Source of the DNA: an uncultured Bacteroidota bacterium
GTDB taxonomy: Bacteria > Bacteroidota > Bacteroidia > AKYH767-A > OLB10
Length of the DNA stretch: 63,124 nt
Direction of reading: 5' to 3'
Assembly: GCA_903881665.1 (NCBI GenBank)
Contig: CAIRUC010000029.1
Location: 1-63,124, forward strand
The translations under genes were made by a program, and so were the position numbers. Positions 7,496 through 16,047 of this stretch are shown in pieces; the first letter of the stretch is position 1; the number at the start of each line of letters is the position of its first letter. The notes beneath the pieces were generated by a model, which worked only from the letters and a program-made list of their open reading frames with translations, was not told the origin of the DNA and did not search any database.

Positions 7496-8941
7496 ATGCA
7501 GAAAAAATTTATCACCAACCTAGCATTTTTGCTACTATTGAACCTACTTATTAAGCCTTTTTGGCTTTTGGGCATCGACCGTGCGGTACAAAATACTGTA
7601 GGTGCTGAGTCGTATGGATTGTATTCTGCATTATTTAACTTTAGTTTTTTATTCAATATTTTGTTAGATGTAGGAATTACCAACTTCAACAATCGAAATA
7701 TTGCTCAGCACAATCACCTCTTGCAGAAACACCTAAGTGGCATTATCATGCTTCGCCTTGTGTTAGCTGGGGCCTATGCCATAGTAAGCTTAGGAGTTGC
7801 TCTGCTACTAGGATACAAGGGCTCACAATTATGGATGTTAGGAATCATGCTCTTAAATCAAGGACTTATTTCATTTATTCTTTACCTCCGATCTAATATT
7901 GCCGGATTGCATCTTTTCCGAATCGACAGCATGATATCGGTACTTGATAGGGCCCTCATGATAATAATTTGCTCCATCTTATTATGGGGAAATTGCACAG
8001 GAGGACAATTTAAAATTGAATGGTTTGTATGGGCACAAACCTTTGCCTACTTAGTTACCATTTTAATCACCTTCCTCATTGTAAGTAGCAAGGCAAAGCT
8101 GAATCGTTTACAGTGGAATCCTAAATTCTTCCTAATTATTTTAAAGCAAAGTTATCCGTTTGCTATTTTGATTTTGCTAATGACATTTTACAATCGTATT
8201 GACTCTGTAATGCTAGAACGACTACTTCCAAACGGAGCAGAGCAAGCTGGAATTTACGCACAGAGTTATCGCCTATTGGATGCATCCAATATGATTGCTT
8301 ATTTATTTAGCGGATTGCTATTGCCGATGTTTTCTCAAATGATTAAAAAGAAACAACCGCTCGAAGAATTAGTTGAATTATCTTTCTCACTTATCGCCAT
8401 TCCTGCAATTGTAGTAATATCCTTTTGCTTCTTCTTCAGCACTGATATCATGGGCCTTTTATACCATGCGCACGTAGTTGAATCAGCAGCCGTTTTCAGA
8501 CTTATTATGAGTTGTTTTCTGGCTATCAGTTCGGTATATATTTTCGGAACACTGTTAACAGCAAATGGAAATCTGAAATATTTGAATTTAGTAGCGATGT
8601 CGGGTATGATAATGAACATTGCTCTTAACTTAATATTAATTCCAAGAATGCAATCGTTAGGTGCTGCAACAGCGAGTATGACCACCCAATTCATAACAGC
8701 AGGATTACAAATTTGGTTAGCCCATCGGGTTTTTCATTTTAAATTCCAGTGGAACTTAGGAATGCGCTATTTACTCTTTATCGGACTTAGCTTCGGAATT
8801 TTCTATTTTCTGCATTCAGCAGAAGGTCATTGGATGATAAAAAGTATACTAGGTATAGCAATCTGCTTTATTATTTCACTTGCATTATATCTAATTAGGC
8901 CAAGAGAATTAGTTAAATTAATCAAATCAGAACAATTATAA
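7496..8941 (+). CDS. Oligosaccharide flippase-like membrane protein (Wzx/MATE superfamily)
   Basis: An integral inner-membrane protein of 481 residues predicted to flip lipid-linked oligosaccharide or otherwise export polysaccharide. The ATG at 7496 is preferred over the in-frame TTG at 7478, which overlaps the promoter. About 12-14 hydrophobic segments span the length, with the usual first-helix block (NLLIKPFWLLGIDRAVQNTVGAESYGLYSALF). That glycine/tyrosine-rich start (VGxxxYGxYxA) is typical of the Wzx/RfbX-type polysaccharide biosynthesis family. It heads a run with a Wzz-like gene and an O-antigen ligase, so a role in cell-surface glycan assembly is likely. The substrate cannot be told, because no glycosyltransferase is adjacent. 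Confidence 0.83.
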   Translation: MQKKFITNLAFLLLLNLLIKPFWLLGIDRAVQNTVGAESYGLYSALFNFSFLFNILLDVGITNFNNRNIAQHNHLLQKHLSGIIMLRLVLAGAYAIVSLGVALLLGYKGSQLWMLGIMLLNQGLISFILYLRSNIAGLHLFRIDSMISVLDRALMIIICSILLWGNCTGGQFKIEWFVWAQTFAYLVTILITFLIVSSKAKLNRLQWNPKFFLIILKQSYPFAILILLMTFYNRIDSVMLERLLPNGAEQAGIYAQSYRLLDASNMIAYLFSGLLLPMFSQMIKKKQPLEELVELSFSLIAIPAIVVISFCFFFSTDIMGLLYHAHVVESAAVFRLIMSCFLAISSVYIFGTLLTANGNLKYLNLVAMSGMIMNIALNLILIPRMQSLGAATASMTTQFITAGLQIWLAHRVFHFKFQWNLGMRYLLFIGLSFGIFYFLHSAEGHWMIKSILGIAICFIISLALYLIRPRELVKLIKSEQL

Positions 8942-9059
8942 TACTGATAAGCAGCGAATTAAATAATTTCGATTTGATTTAGTTCATGAACCCACCCATT
9001 CTGTATTTCACTTAAAATCTAATTTTAGGTATGGGTAAGGAATACAGCCTCTTTTACGT

Positions 9060-9067
9060 TATTTTTG
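9060..9067 (+). promoter_or_regulatory. -7 promoter element of the Wzz-like gene
   Basis: TATTTTTG, a perfect TAnnTTTG, with TTTTAG about 21 nt upstream. It lies 32 nt before the ATG at 9100 and separates this gene from the flippase transcript. Confidence 0.6.
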
Positions 9068-9099
9068 CCCACCCTTAATATGTAATAATCAAAAGTAAC

Positions 9100-10077
9100 A
9101 TGAACAACGCGGCTACAGCATCTGATCAGTTGAACACTCTAAAATTACTGCGAATATTGAAGAAGTGGAAAAAGCAACTGCTTCAGATATTGGTTGCCTC
9201 AGCGATTGCAGGCTTTATCATCACACTTCCTTTTATTATGAAGCCGATGTACAAATCAGCCGCAGTTTTATATCCTGCTAATTTATCACCGTATTCTAAA
9301 GAAACCCCAACCGAGCAAATGGTACAGCTATTAAGCTCGGAAGATGTGCGCGATAGCTTGGTAAAAACGTTCCACCTATACAAACACTATCGTATTGATT
9401 CAGTAAATGGTTTTCCGTGGTACGAGGTAATGAAACGCATGGATGACAATATTAGTGTTGGGAAAAACCAATACGAAGCCATAGAAGTTGCAGTGGTTGA
9501 TGAAGATCCTAAAATGGCTCAACAGCTATGCGCAGGATTAATTCACTTTATGGATCAAAAGGCGAAGTCGTTAATTCATATTCGCGCTTTAGAAGTCGCA
9601 CGCATCAACAAGGAAATGATGGATCATGAAAAGGCAATTATGGACTCGCTTGATTTATCCATGACATCCATACGCATAAACTATGGAATCACCGATTTTG
9701 AGCAACAAGCAGGAAGTTTTGCGCGTGAATATTACAGAGTATTGGCATCAGGCGCAGCGAATGCAAAGATGGCTACAACGCAAAAAAATTTCGAAGAAAA
9801 AGGTGCTGAATATATGTTTTTAAAAGAAACACTGTGGAGAGTGCGTGGTACCTATAACGACTATCGCAAGAATTATGAGTCTGCAATAAATGATTCGAAA
9901 AAAGAATTGGATTTTCATAATACAATATCCCCTCCATTAGTTCCCGAGAAAAAAGACTCGCCGAAGCGTGCTTTAATCATGTTAATGTTCTCCTTATCGG
10001 TAATGTTAGTAGCCGTTATCGTAATTGTTTATCAAGAGCAATACCGCGACCGACTTTTTCAACAACTAGAAGCGTAA
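9100..10077 (+). CDS. Wzz-like polysaccharide chain-length determinant
   Basis: A two-span inner-membrane protein of 325 residues. A cytoplasmic N-terminus is followed by a first membrane helix at about residues 28-48 (LLQILVASAIAGFIITLPFI). A periplasmic region includes MYKSAAVLYPANLSPYS and a long coiled-coil-like stretch (about 165-265). A second helix lies at about 290-312, and the tail is short and basic. This is the polysaccharide co-polymerase (Wzz) layout without the C-terminal tyrosine-kinase domain. It should set the chain length of a polymer made by a Wzy-type system. It sits between the flippase and the O-antigen ligase, the latter starting only 7 bp after its stop codon. Confidence 0.8.
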   Translation: MNNAATASDQLNTLKLLRILKKWKKQLLQILVASAIAGFIITLPFIMKPMYKSAAVLYPANLSPYSKETPTEQMVQLLSSEDVRDSLVKTFHLYKHYRIDSVNGFPWYEVMKRMDDNISVGKNQYEAIEVAVVDEDPKMAQQLCAGLIHFMDQKAKSLIHIRALEVARINKEMMDHEKAIMDSLDLSMTSIRINYGITDFEQQAGSFAREYYRVLASGAANAKMATTQKNFEEKGAEYMFLKETLWRVRGTYNDYRKNYESAINDSKKELDFHNTISPPLVPEKKDSPKRALIMLMFSLSVMLVAVIVIVYQEQYRDRLFQQLEA

Positions 10078-10084
10078 ACAAACG

Positions 10085-11569
10085 GTGCAACCGCTTAAAT
10101 CACCATTCTATCAACTCGACAAAAATCAGGTTCGCTGGTTTTATGCTATTACAGTACTTATATCTTCTGTGATGGCCTATGGATTGATAAAAGGATATTT
10201 ATTTTCAGTAGGACTTCCATTTGCATTGATATTACTACTCATGACAATATTTCGTCTTGATTTAGTAGTATACCTCGCCGTATTTGTAACGCCATTTTCT
10301 ATAAACCTTGCTCAAACAAGTGTTGGCATAGGAGTTAGTTTACCGAGTGAGCCAATTATGTTTGGTTTATTCTTAGTCTTTTGGCTAAAAATTTTATCGG
10401 AAGGAGGATTAGACAAACGCATCACGAACCACCCGGTAACATGGATGATATTCTTTCATTTGTTTTGGTATTCTATTACGACGGCAACGAGTTCAATGCC
10501 GATGGTATCGTTTAAATCGACATTAGCACGTTTCTGCTATATCTCGGTTTTCTATTTCATGGTATTATATTTATTCTCGTACTACAAGAACATTAAGAAA
10601 TTCTTGTGGCTTTATATGATCCCATTAGGCATAGTTTGTTTAATAACAATGGCCAATCAAGCCGGCGCAGGATTCACAGAGAAAAACGCACATATTGCGA
10701 TGGTTCCGTTTTACAACGACCATACAGCTTACGCAGCGGTAATTGCTTTCTTCATTCCTCTATTAATTGCATTAATTGTTAATCCGGAAGAGACCAAGAA
10801 ATCAAGAACAAATGCGATTCTAATGTTTGTGCTTTTAGTAACTGCCATTGTACTTTCTTATACGCGAGCGGCATGGGTAGCATTAGCTGGAGGTTTAGCC
10901 TGTTATTTGGTTTATGTTTTTCGAATCAAAGACTGGATGGTTTACACCGGTATTGCTTTAGTAGTAATCACCTATGCGTTATTTCATGTGCAATTTACCA
11001 TGTACCTTGAAAGAAACGACAAAACATCATCGACCGATTTTTCAGCACACGTGCAATCGATTGGAAATATATCAACTGATGATTCGAATATTGAACGACT
11101 GAACCGGTGGTCGTGTGCTCTGCGCATGTTCAAAGACAAACCGCTTTTCGGATATGGTCCAGGGACATATATGTTCCAATACGGACGCTATCAAAAATAC
11201 TCTGAACGTTCGGGTATCAGTACCAACTTTGCAGAAGGAGGAGGATCGCATAGCGAATATTTAGGGCCATTAGCGGAGCAAGGAATATTTGGGCCAATCA
11301 CCTTTATTCTCATAGCCGCAGTCGTTATACAACGATCAGCTAAATTCTTGCGTCGCTGCAACGACAAAAGCACTAGAGGATTAGTTAAAGGACTATTAAT
11401 GGGATTAGTGACCTATTGGATTCACGGAGGCTTGAACTACTTCCTTGATACCGAAAAAGCAGCTGTACCTTTTTGGGGATTCATTGCTGCACTTGTAGCT
11501 TTAGAAATTTACTACGACGACCATACAGCGCAAAAAGTTAAGCGAGCGAACGGCAGCTTAACAACGTAA
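10085..11569 (+). CDS. O-antigen ligase/polymerase family membrane protein
   Basis: A polytopic inner-membrane protein of 494 residues with about 12 hydrophobic segments. It starts at a GTG (10085), 7 bp after the Wzz-like gene; the next in-frame ATG would remove the first membrane helix. A large hydrophilic loop at about residues 315-395 contains RLNRWSCALRMFKDKPLFGYGPGTYMF and a GGGSHSEYLGPLAEQGIFG stretch. Both are characteristic of the WaaL/Wzy-type O-antigen ligase family, including the conserved periplasmic His of the H(S/N)xYL motif. It could join or polymerise surface glycan, and sequence alone does not distinguish the two. Its last 32 bases overlap the convergent phosphatase gene. 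Confidence 0.83.
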   Translation: MQPLKSPFYQLDKNQVRWFYAITVLISSVMAYGLIKGYLFSVGLPFALILLLMTIFRLDLVVYLAVFVTPFSINLAQTSVGIGVSLPSEPIMFGLFLVFWLKILSEGGLDKRITNHPVTWMIFFHLFWYSITTATSSMPMVSFKSTLARFCYISVFYFMVLYLFSYYKNIKKFLWLYMIPLGIVCLITMANQAGAGFTEKNAHIAMVPFYNDHTAYAAVIAFFIPLLIALIVNPEETKKSRTNAILMFVLLVTAIVLSYTRAAWVALAGGLACYLVYVFRIKDWMVYTGIALVVITYALFHVQFTMYLERNDKTSSTDFSAHVQSIGNISTDDSNIERLNRWSCALRMFKDKPLFGYGPGTYMFQYGRYQKYSERSGISTNFAEGGGSHSEYLGPLAEQGIFGPITFILIAAVVIQRSAKFLRRCNDKSTRGLVKGLLMGLVTYWIHGGLNYFLDTEKAAVPFWGFIAALVALEIYYDDHTAQKVKRANGSLTT

Positions 11570-12773
11570 CATCGTCGATTGCTTCAGTGTTGTTTTTGAA
11601 TTTCGTGAAGGATTCAATTATTCTAAAATGCAAATCTTTCATGGTGAAAGCATCGGCATTTTCTTTTATTAAATCCATCAAAATTTCCATTCCGAAAATA
11701 TCACCTTTTTCATTTTCTTGCTCCACTACTCCATCGGTATAACAAAATAAAGTAGCGCCGGGTTTCAAATGCACGATTCCTTCGTGAATAAAAGGAAGAT
11801 CTTCGAACATACCTAAACCAGTGGTTCCTTGATCGAGCATAATAAATTCACCATTTGCAAAAATAAATGGAGGATTATGTCCTGCGTTGATATACTTTAC
11901 AATATGTGTTTTTGTATTCACAACGGCAATAAAAACGGTAATAAACTTCTCGCCTTTTGCCGATTTATTGACACTACTATTTAAATCGTGAATCAAATCT
12001 TTTAACGAATTCGAGTAAGGCGCTTTGGCATTTAAATTGGCTTGAAAATTCGACATCAACAAAGCCGCTGAAATTCCTTTTCCTGAAACATCGGCAAGAC
12101 AAATCATCAGTTCATGTTCATTCAATTCGATATAATCGTAATAATCTCCTCCTACTAATTCGTGCGGAAGATAAGTCGCCGCTAAATCGATTTTCTTATT
12201 CGAGGGAAGATGAGCAGGGAACAACATGTTTTGCATGCGTGCCGCAAGTTCTAACTCCTTCTCCATTTGAGCTTGTCGGATAGTATCGCGGGTTAATCGT
12301 TTATTTTCGATCGCAACAACAATAATATTGGTAATAGTATGAATGAAAGGTAATACTTCTTTTAATCCCGTAATCTCTTCGTGTTCGGTGCCGCCAATAA
12401 ATGCATAAGCAAGTGCCTGGTTATTATGAAAAACAGGAATGATACTTTCGAATCCTTGCAACCAATCCGGCATCGCCACATTATTGAGTTGCATCTGACT
12501 AATTTCATTCAGGCGTTCATCAACTTGATCAACATGAAAATCTTCATCGAGTCCGTACGACAGCATTTTATGCCATGTTTGCTCATGAATAAACAACAAT
12601 AGTTTTTTAACCTTCAGCTGATCACGCATAACGGTCTCGTAAATTTCAAAAAGCTGAGCCGCCGGCAAATTATAATTAATTGCCTTGGTAATCTGCAAGA
12701 GCCAATGCAATTGTAGCTTTTTTACGTTCAGTTCAGAATGTGATCCCAATGCTGATTCTTTAACCATGGTCAT
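11538..12773 (-). CDS. SpoIIE/RsbU-type PP2C protein phosphatase with GAF-like sensor
   Basis: A cytoplasmic serine/threonine phosphatase of 411 residues. Residues of about 25-180 look like a GAF-type sensory domain (FEIYETVMRDQLKVKKLLLFI, then ITNIIVVAIENKRL). A short coiled linker (QAQMEKELELAARMQNMLFP) leads into the PP2C/SpoIIE domain from about 200. Its metal-binding motifs are GGDYYDYIEL, CLADVSGKGISAALLMS, YINAGHNPPF and CYTDGVVE. Such enzymes usually dephosphorylate anti-anti-sigma factors in partner-switching pathways, but no STAS or anti-sigma kinase gene is nearby. It lies 41 bp downstream of lpxD on the same strand and overlaps the O-antigen ligase end by 32 bp. Confidence 0.88.
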   Translation of the reverse strand: MTMVKESALGSHSELNVKKLQLHWLLQITKAINYNLPAAQLFEIYETVMRDQLKVKKLLLFIHEQTWHKMLSYGLDEDFHVDQVDERLNEISQMQLNNVAMPDWLQGFESIIPVFHNNQALAYAFIGGTEHEEITGLKEVLPFIHTITNIIVVAIENKRLTRDTIRQAQMEKELELAARMQNMLFPAHLPSNKKIDLAATYLPHELVGGDYYDYIELNEHELMICLADVSGKGISAALLMSNFQANLNAKAPYSNSLKDLIHDLNSSVNKSAKGEKFITVFIAVVNTKTHIVKYINAGHNPPFIFANGEFIMLDQGTTGLGMFEDLPFIHEGIVHLKPGATLFCYTDGVVEQENEKGDIFGMEILMDLIKENADAFTMKDLHFRIIESFTKFKNNTEAIDDVTLLSCRSLA

Positions 12774-12814
12774 TGTACGAAACTACTTACAAGATAAACC
12801 ACAGGTGATGATTA

Positions 12815-13741
12815 TTACTTTAACTTTTCAACAAGCTCAGGCAAGCGATTCATAAGGGCCAATTCTTTCATTTTTTCGCGAGCTACTTTCACTGGAGTAC
12901 CAAAATAAGTTCCCGCCTTCAATGATTTAGTAACACCACTTTGTCCGAGAACAATAGTACCCGAACTAATCGTCAAATCTTTCTGAACTCCCACTTGGCC
13001 CCATAAAATTACTTCATCTTCAATATTCACACAACCAGCTATTCCCACTTGAGCAGCAAACAAACAATTCTTACCGATAACGGTATCGTGCCCAACGTGC
13101 ACTTGATTATCGAGCTTTGATCCTTTACCAATGATAGTATCGGAAGAAACTCCACGATCGATAGTACACATGGCGCCAATTTCAACATCATTATGAATCA
13201 CCACCCGACCACATGAGTGCATTTTTTCATAATGCGAAGGGCGGCGTTTAAAATAAAAAGCATCGGCACCTAAAACTGTATTTGCATGAATCACTACATT
13301 ATCACCAATAACGGAATGGTCGTAAATAACTACACCACTGTGAATAAGGCAATTTTTACCAATAACAGCATTTGGACCAATAGAAACATTTGGTTGAATA
13401 ACGGTACCCTCCCCGATTATCGCGGTAGGATGAATAGCTGACGTAGAAGGCACGAAAGGAATAAATTTTTTGCAAAGCCAAACGTAATCTCTAAAAGGAT
13501 CATCCGAAAAAATTAGCGACTTACCAGTAGGAGCTTCCACCTCTTTATTAATGATTACAAAAGTAGCTGCCGAATTCAACGCCTTATCATAATACTTCGG
13601 ATGATCAACAAAAGTAAGATCACCGGCTTCAACGCGATGAATTTCATTTATTCCGGTAACCAACATACTGCCATCGCCAATAACGCGGGCATCAACAAGA
13701 GCAGCCAATTCGCTCAGCGGATAAGATTTCTGAAGTTTCAT
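12815..13741 (-). CDS. lpxD: UDP-3-O-(3-hydroxyacyl)glucosamine N-acyltransferase
   Basis: Transfers the second hydroxyacyl chain from acyl-ACP to UDP-3-O-acylglucosamine in lipid A synthesis. The N-terminal uridine-binding domain (residues 1-100, with LSELAALVDARVIGDG and GDLTFVDHPKY) precedes a left-handed beta-helix of hexapeptide repeats from about 105 to 265. The catalytic histidine lies in DNQVHVGHDTVIG. A short helical tail ends in MNRLPELVEKLK. At 308 residues it is slightly short for LpxD, as is common in Bacteroidota paralogues. The genes normally beside it (bamA, skp, fabZ, lpxA) are absent. It diverges from typA. Confidence 0.9.
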   Translation of the reverse strand: MKLQKSYPLSELAALVDARVIGDGSMLVTGINEIHRVEAGDLTFVDHPKYYDKALNSAATFVIINKEVEAPTGKSLIFSDDPFRDYVWLCKKFIPFVPSTSAIHPTAIIGEGTVIQPNVSIGPNAVIGKNCLIHSGVVIYDHSVIGDNVVIHANTVLGADAFYFKRRPSHYEKMHSCGRVVIHNDVEIGAMCTIDRGVSSDTIIGKGSKLDNQVHVGHDTVIGKNCLFAAQVGIAGCVNIEDEVILWGQVGVQKDLTISSGTIVLGQSGVTKSLKAGTYFGTPVKVAREKMKELALMNRLPELVEKLK

Positions 13742-13752
13742 ATAATAGAGGG

Positions 13753-13760
13753 CAAAGATA
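13753..13760 (-). promoter_or_regulatory. -7 promoter element of lpxD
   Basis: The minus strand reads TATCTTTG, a perfect TAnnTTTG, 11 nt before the lpxD ATG. Confidence 0.6.
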
Positions 13761-13921
13761 CAAGAACAGCCGACAAATTCCCTATGACAATAGCGTTGAA
13801 AAAAACAAATTGCTCAACCATCAAACATAAAATCACAATGCAAAGCAAGGGTATTAGTACAGCATTCAATAAATACATATAGTAATTTCACTGATTTGTG
13901 TCAGGAGCCAAGTAAAAGCCG

Positions 13922-13929
13922 TACCTTTG
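13922..13929 (+). promoter_or_regulatory. -7 promoter element of typA
   Basis: TACCTTTG, a perfect TAnnTTTG. TTTG at 13895-13898 lies 23 nt upstream as a plausible -33 element. This is one of the better two-part promoters in the window. Confidence 0.65.
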
Positions 13930-14088
13930 CAGTCCCAAAAGGCATGTAGTATGTAGCCGATTGAATTTCAAATGATTGCGAACATTGACTTAAATTCAAT
14001 AAGCGTTAAATGAAAAGAAAAACTGCAAAAACATCCTGTTTCAGGGAATAAAAACAACAATAAATCAATACCGCAGCGCGGATCGCCC
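13930..14088 (+). other. Long 5' leader of typA with two hairpins
   Basis: About 150 nt separate the typA promoter from its ATG, which is long for this genome, where most leaders are under 25 nt. A perfect 9-bp inverted repeat (13960-13968 with 13992-14000) and a GC-rich mini-hairpin (14071-14074 with 14078-14081) just before the start codon are visible. No Shine-Dalgarno-like sequence is seen. A regulatory role, for example in cold response as for BipA elsewhere, is only inference. The rest of the 13742-14088 gap has no other feature that I recognise. Confidence 0.4.
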
Positions 14089-15900
14089 ATGCAATCAATT
14101 CGCAACATCGCCATTATCGCCCACGTTGACCACGGCAAAACTACATTGGTCGACAAAATTTTACATCAAACTCAGCTATTCCGTGACAATGAAAAAACGG
14201 GAGATTTGATTCTTGATAACAACGACCTTGAACGTGAGCGTGGAATTACCATTGTCGCTAAAAACGTATCTGTAAATTACAAAGGTCATAAGATTAACAT
14301 CATTGATACACCTGGTCACGCCGATTTCGGAGGTGAGGTAGAGCGCGTAATGAACATGGCCGACGGAGTAATTTTGTTGGTTGATGCCTTTGAAGGTCCG
14401 ATGCCTCAAACTCGTTTTGTACTTACAAAAGCGATTGAAATGGGTAAGCGTGCTGTATTAGTAATCAACAAGGTAGATAAAGAAAATTGTCGTCCTGATG
14501 AAGTTCACGAAAAAGTATTTGACTTATTTTTCCACCTCGATGCTACTGAAGACCAACTAGGATTTCCAACTATTTATGGTTCTTCTAAGCAAGGATGGAT
14601 GGGATATGATTATAAAAACCCAACTACAGATGTAACGGCTTTACTGGATACGATTCTTGATTACATCCCGAAACCGGATGTTGTAGAAGGAACGCCACAG
14701 ATGTTAATTACATCGTTAGATTTTTCATCTTACGTAGGTCGCATTGCAATTGGACGTATTAGCCGCGGATCATTAAAAGAAAACCAACCGGTAACTTTAA
14801 TGAAGCGCGACGGAACGATGAAAAAATCGCGTATCAAAGAACTTTTTGTCTTTGAAGGTTTAGGTCGTCGTAAAATTGAAGAAGTTACTTGTGGAGATTT
14901 ATGTGCCGTAACCGGAATTGAAGATTTCGATATTGGCGATACTATTGCAGATTTCGAAAATCCTGAAGCCCTTACTCCTATTTCAGTTGACGAGCCTACA
15001 ATGTGTATGCTTTTCACGATTAATAACAGTCCGTTTTTCGGAAAAGAAGGTCGTTTTGTAACCTCGCGTCACATTCGTGATCGCTTATACAAAGAACTTG
15101 AGAAGAATCTTGCGATGCGTGTTGTGGAGACCGATTCACCTGATTCATACTTAGTGTATGGACGTGGAGTACTTCACTTATCGATCTTAATTGAAACAAT
15201 GCGTCGTGAAGGCTATGAATTACAAGTTGGACAACCGCAAGTAATCATCAAAGAAATCGATGGTCAACGTCATGAGCCTATTGAACATTTAACAGTCGAT
15301 ACTCCTGAAGAAGTAGCGGGTAAAGTAATTGAGTTAGTAACGCAAAAGAAAGGTGAGTTAAAAATCATGGAGCCAAAGGGTGACCTTCAGCATCTTGAAT
15401 TTGAAATTCCTGCTCGCGGACTAATTGGGTTGCGTAGTAATGTACTTACAGCAACAGCTGGTCGCGCTACGATGGCTCATCGTTTCAAAAGCTATGAGCC
15501 ATGGAGAGGTCCAATTTCGGGACGTATTTCAGGTGTTCTTTTAGCAAAAGAAACAGGAACAGCCACTCCTTATTCTATTGACCGTATGCAAGACCGCGGA
15601 TACTTCTTTACAGATGCAGGCGAGGCGGTTTATGCTGGACAAGTTATCGGACAACATATTCGTCCTGATGATTTAGTAATCAACGTTTGTGAAGCAAAGA
15701 AACTCACTAATATGCGGGCATCAGGTAGCGACGACAACGTTCGTATAGCTCCTGCCGTAAAATTCTCATTAGAAGAATCGATGGAATATATCGAGAAAGA
15801 TGAATACCTTGAAATTACTCCGAAATCATTGAGAATGCGTAAAGTTTACCTCGATGAAAATACTCGTAAGAGAATGTCGAAAAAAGAAGAAACGGTTTAA
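14089..15900 (+). CDS. typA: Ribosome-associated GTPase TypA/BipA
   Basis: Translational GTPase that binds the ribosome under stress and helps 50S assembly. The 603 residues match full family length. The G motifs are in order: AHVDHGKTT (G1), the ERGITI switch-I region, DTPGHADFGGEVERV (G3), NKVDKENCRP (G4) and GSSKQGW near G5. Domain II, the EF-G-like domains III and V, and the TypA-specific C-terminal domain follow, including the conserved RGLIGLRS and GTATPYSIDRMQDRG stretches. It has its own promoter and a strong terminator, so it is monocistronic. Codon usage and length are normal. Confidence 0.96.
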   Translation: MQSIRNIAIIAHVDHGKTTLVDKILHQTQLFRDNEKTGDLILDNNDLERERGITIVAKNVSVNYKGHKINIIDTPGHADFGGEVERVMNMADGVILLVDAFEGPMPQTRFVLTKAIEMGKRAVLVINKVDKENCRPDEVHEKVFDLFFHLDATEDQLGFPTIYGSSKQGWMGYDYKNPTTDVTALLDTILDYIPKPDVVEGTPQMLITSLDFSSYVGRIAIGRISRGSLKENQPVTLMKRDGTMKKSRIKELFVFEGLGRRKIEEVTCGDLCAVTGIEDFDIGDTIADFENPEALTPISVDEPTMCMLFTINNSPFFGKEGRFVTSRHIRDRLYKELEKNLAMRVVETDSPDSYLVYGRGVLHLSILIETMRREGYELQVGQPQVIIKEIDGQRHEPIEHLTVDTPEEVAGKVIELVTQKKGELKIMEPKGDLQHLEFEIPARGLIGLRSNVLTATAGRATMAHRFKSYEPWRGPISGRISGVLLAKETGTATPYSIDRMQDRGYFFTDAGEAVYAGQVIGQHIRPDDLVINVCEAKKLTNMRASGSDDNVRIAPAVKFSLEESMEYIEKDEYLEITPKSLRMRKVYLDENTRKRMSKKEETV

Positions 15901-15916
15901 TCACCATTCTTTAAAT

Positions 15917-15946
15917 AAAAAAGGGAGCTATCATGCTCCCTTTTTT
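15917..15946 (+). terminator. Intrinsic terminator of typA
   Basis: A perfect 12-bp stem (15917-15928 with 15935-15946) around a TATCAT loop, with A tract and T tract on opposite arms. Confidence 0.9.
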
Positions 15947-15985
15947 ATTTTCTATAAACGACCTCGTATTAAAACAGATTGACAT

Positions 15986-16018
15986 AAAAAAAGCGGGAGA
16001 AGTTCTCCCACTTTTTTT
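15986..16018 (-). terminator. Intrinsic terminator of the M13 peptidase gene
   Basis: A near-perfect stem of 15 bp with one C/A mismatch, flanked by A7 and T7 tracts, lies 30 bp past the minus-strand stop codon. It could act on both strands. Confidence 0.8.
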
Positions 16019-16047
16019 AGAATTTGCTTATGGTTCGCAATAATTAC

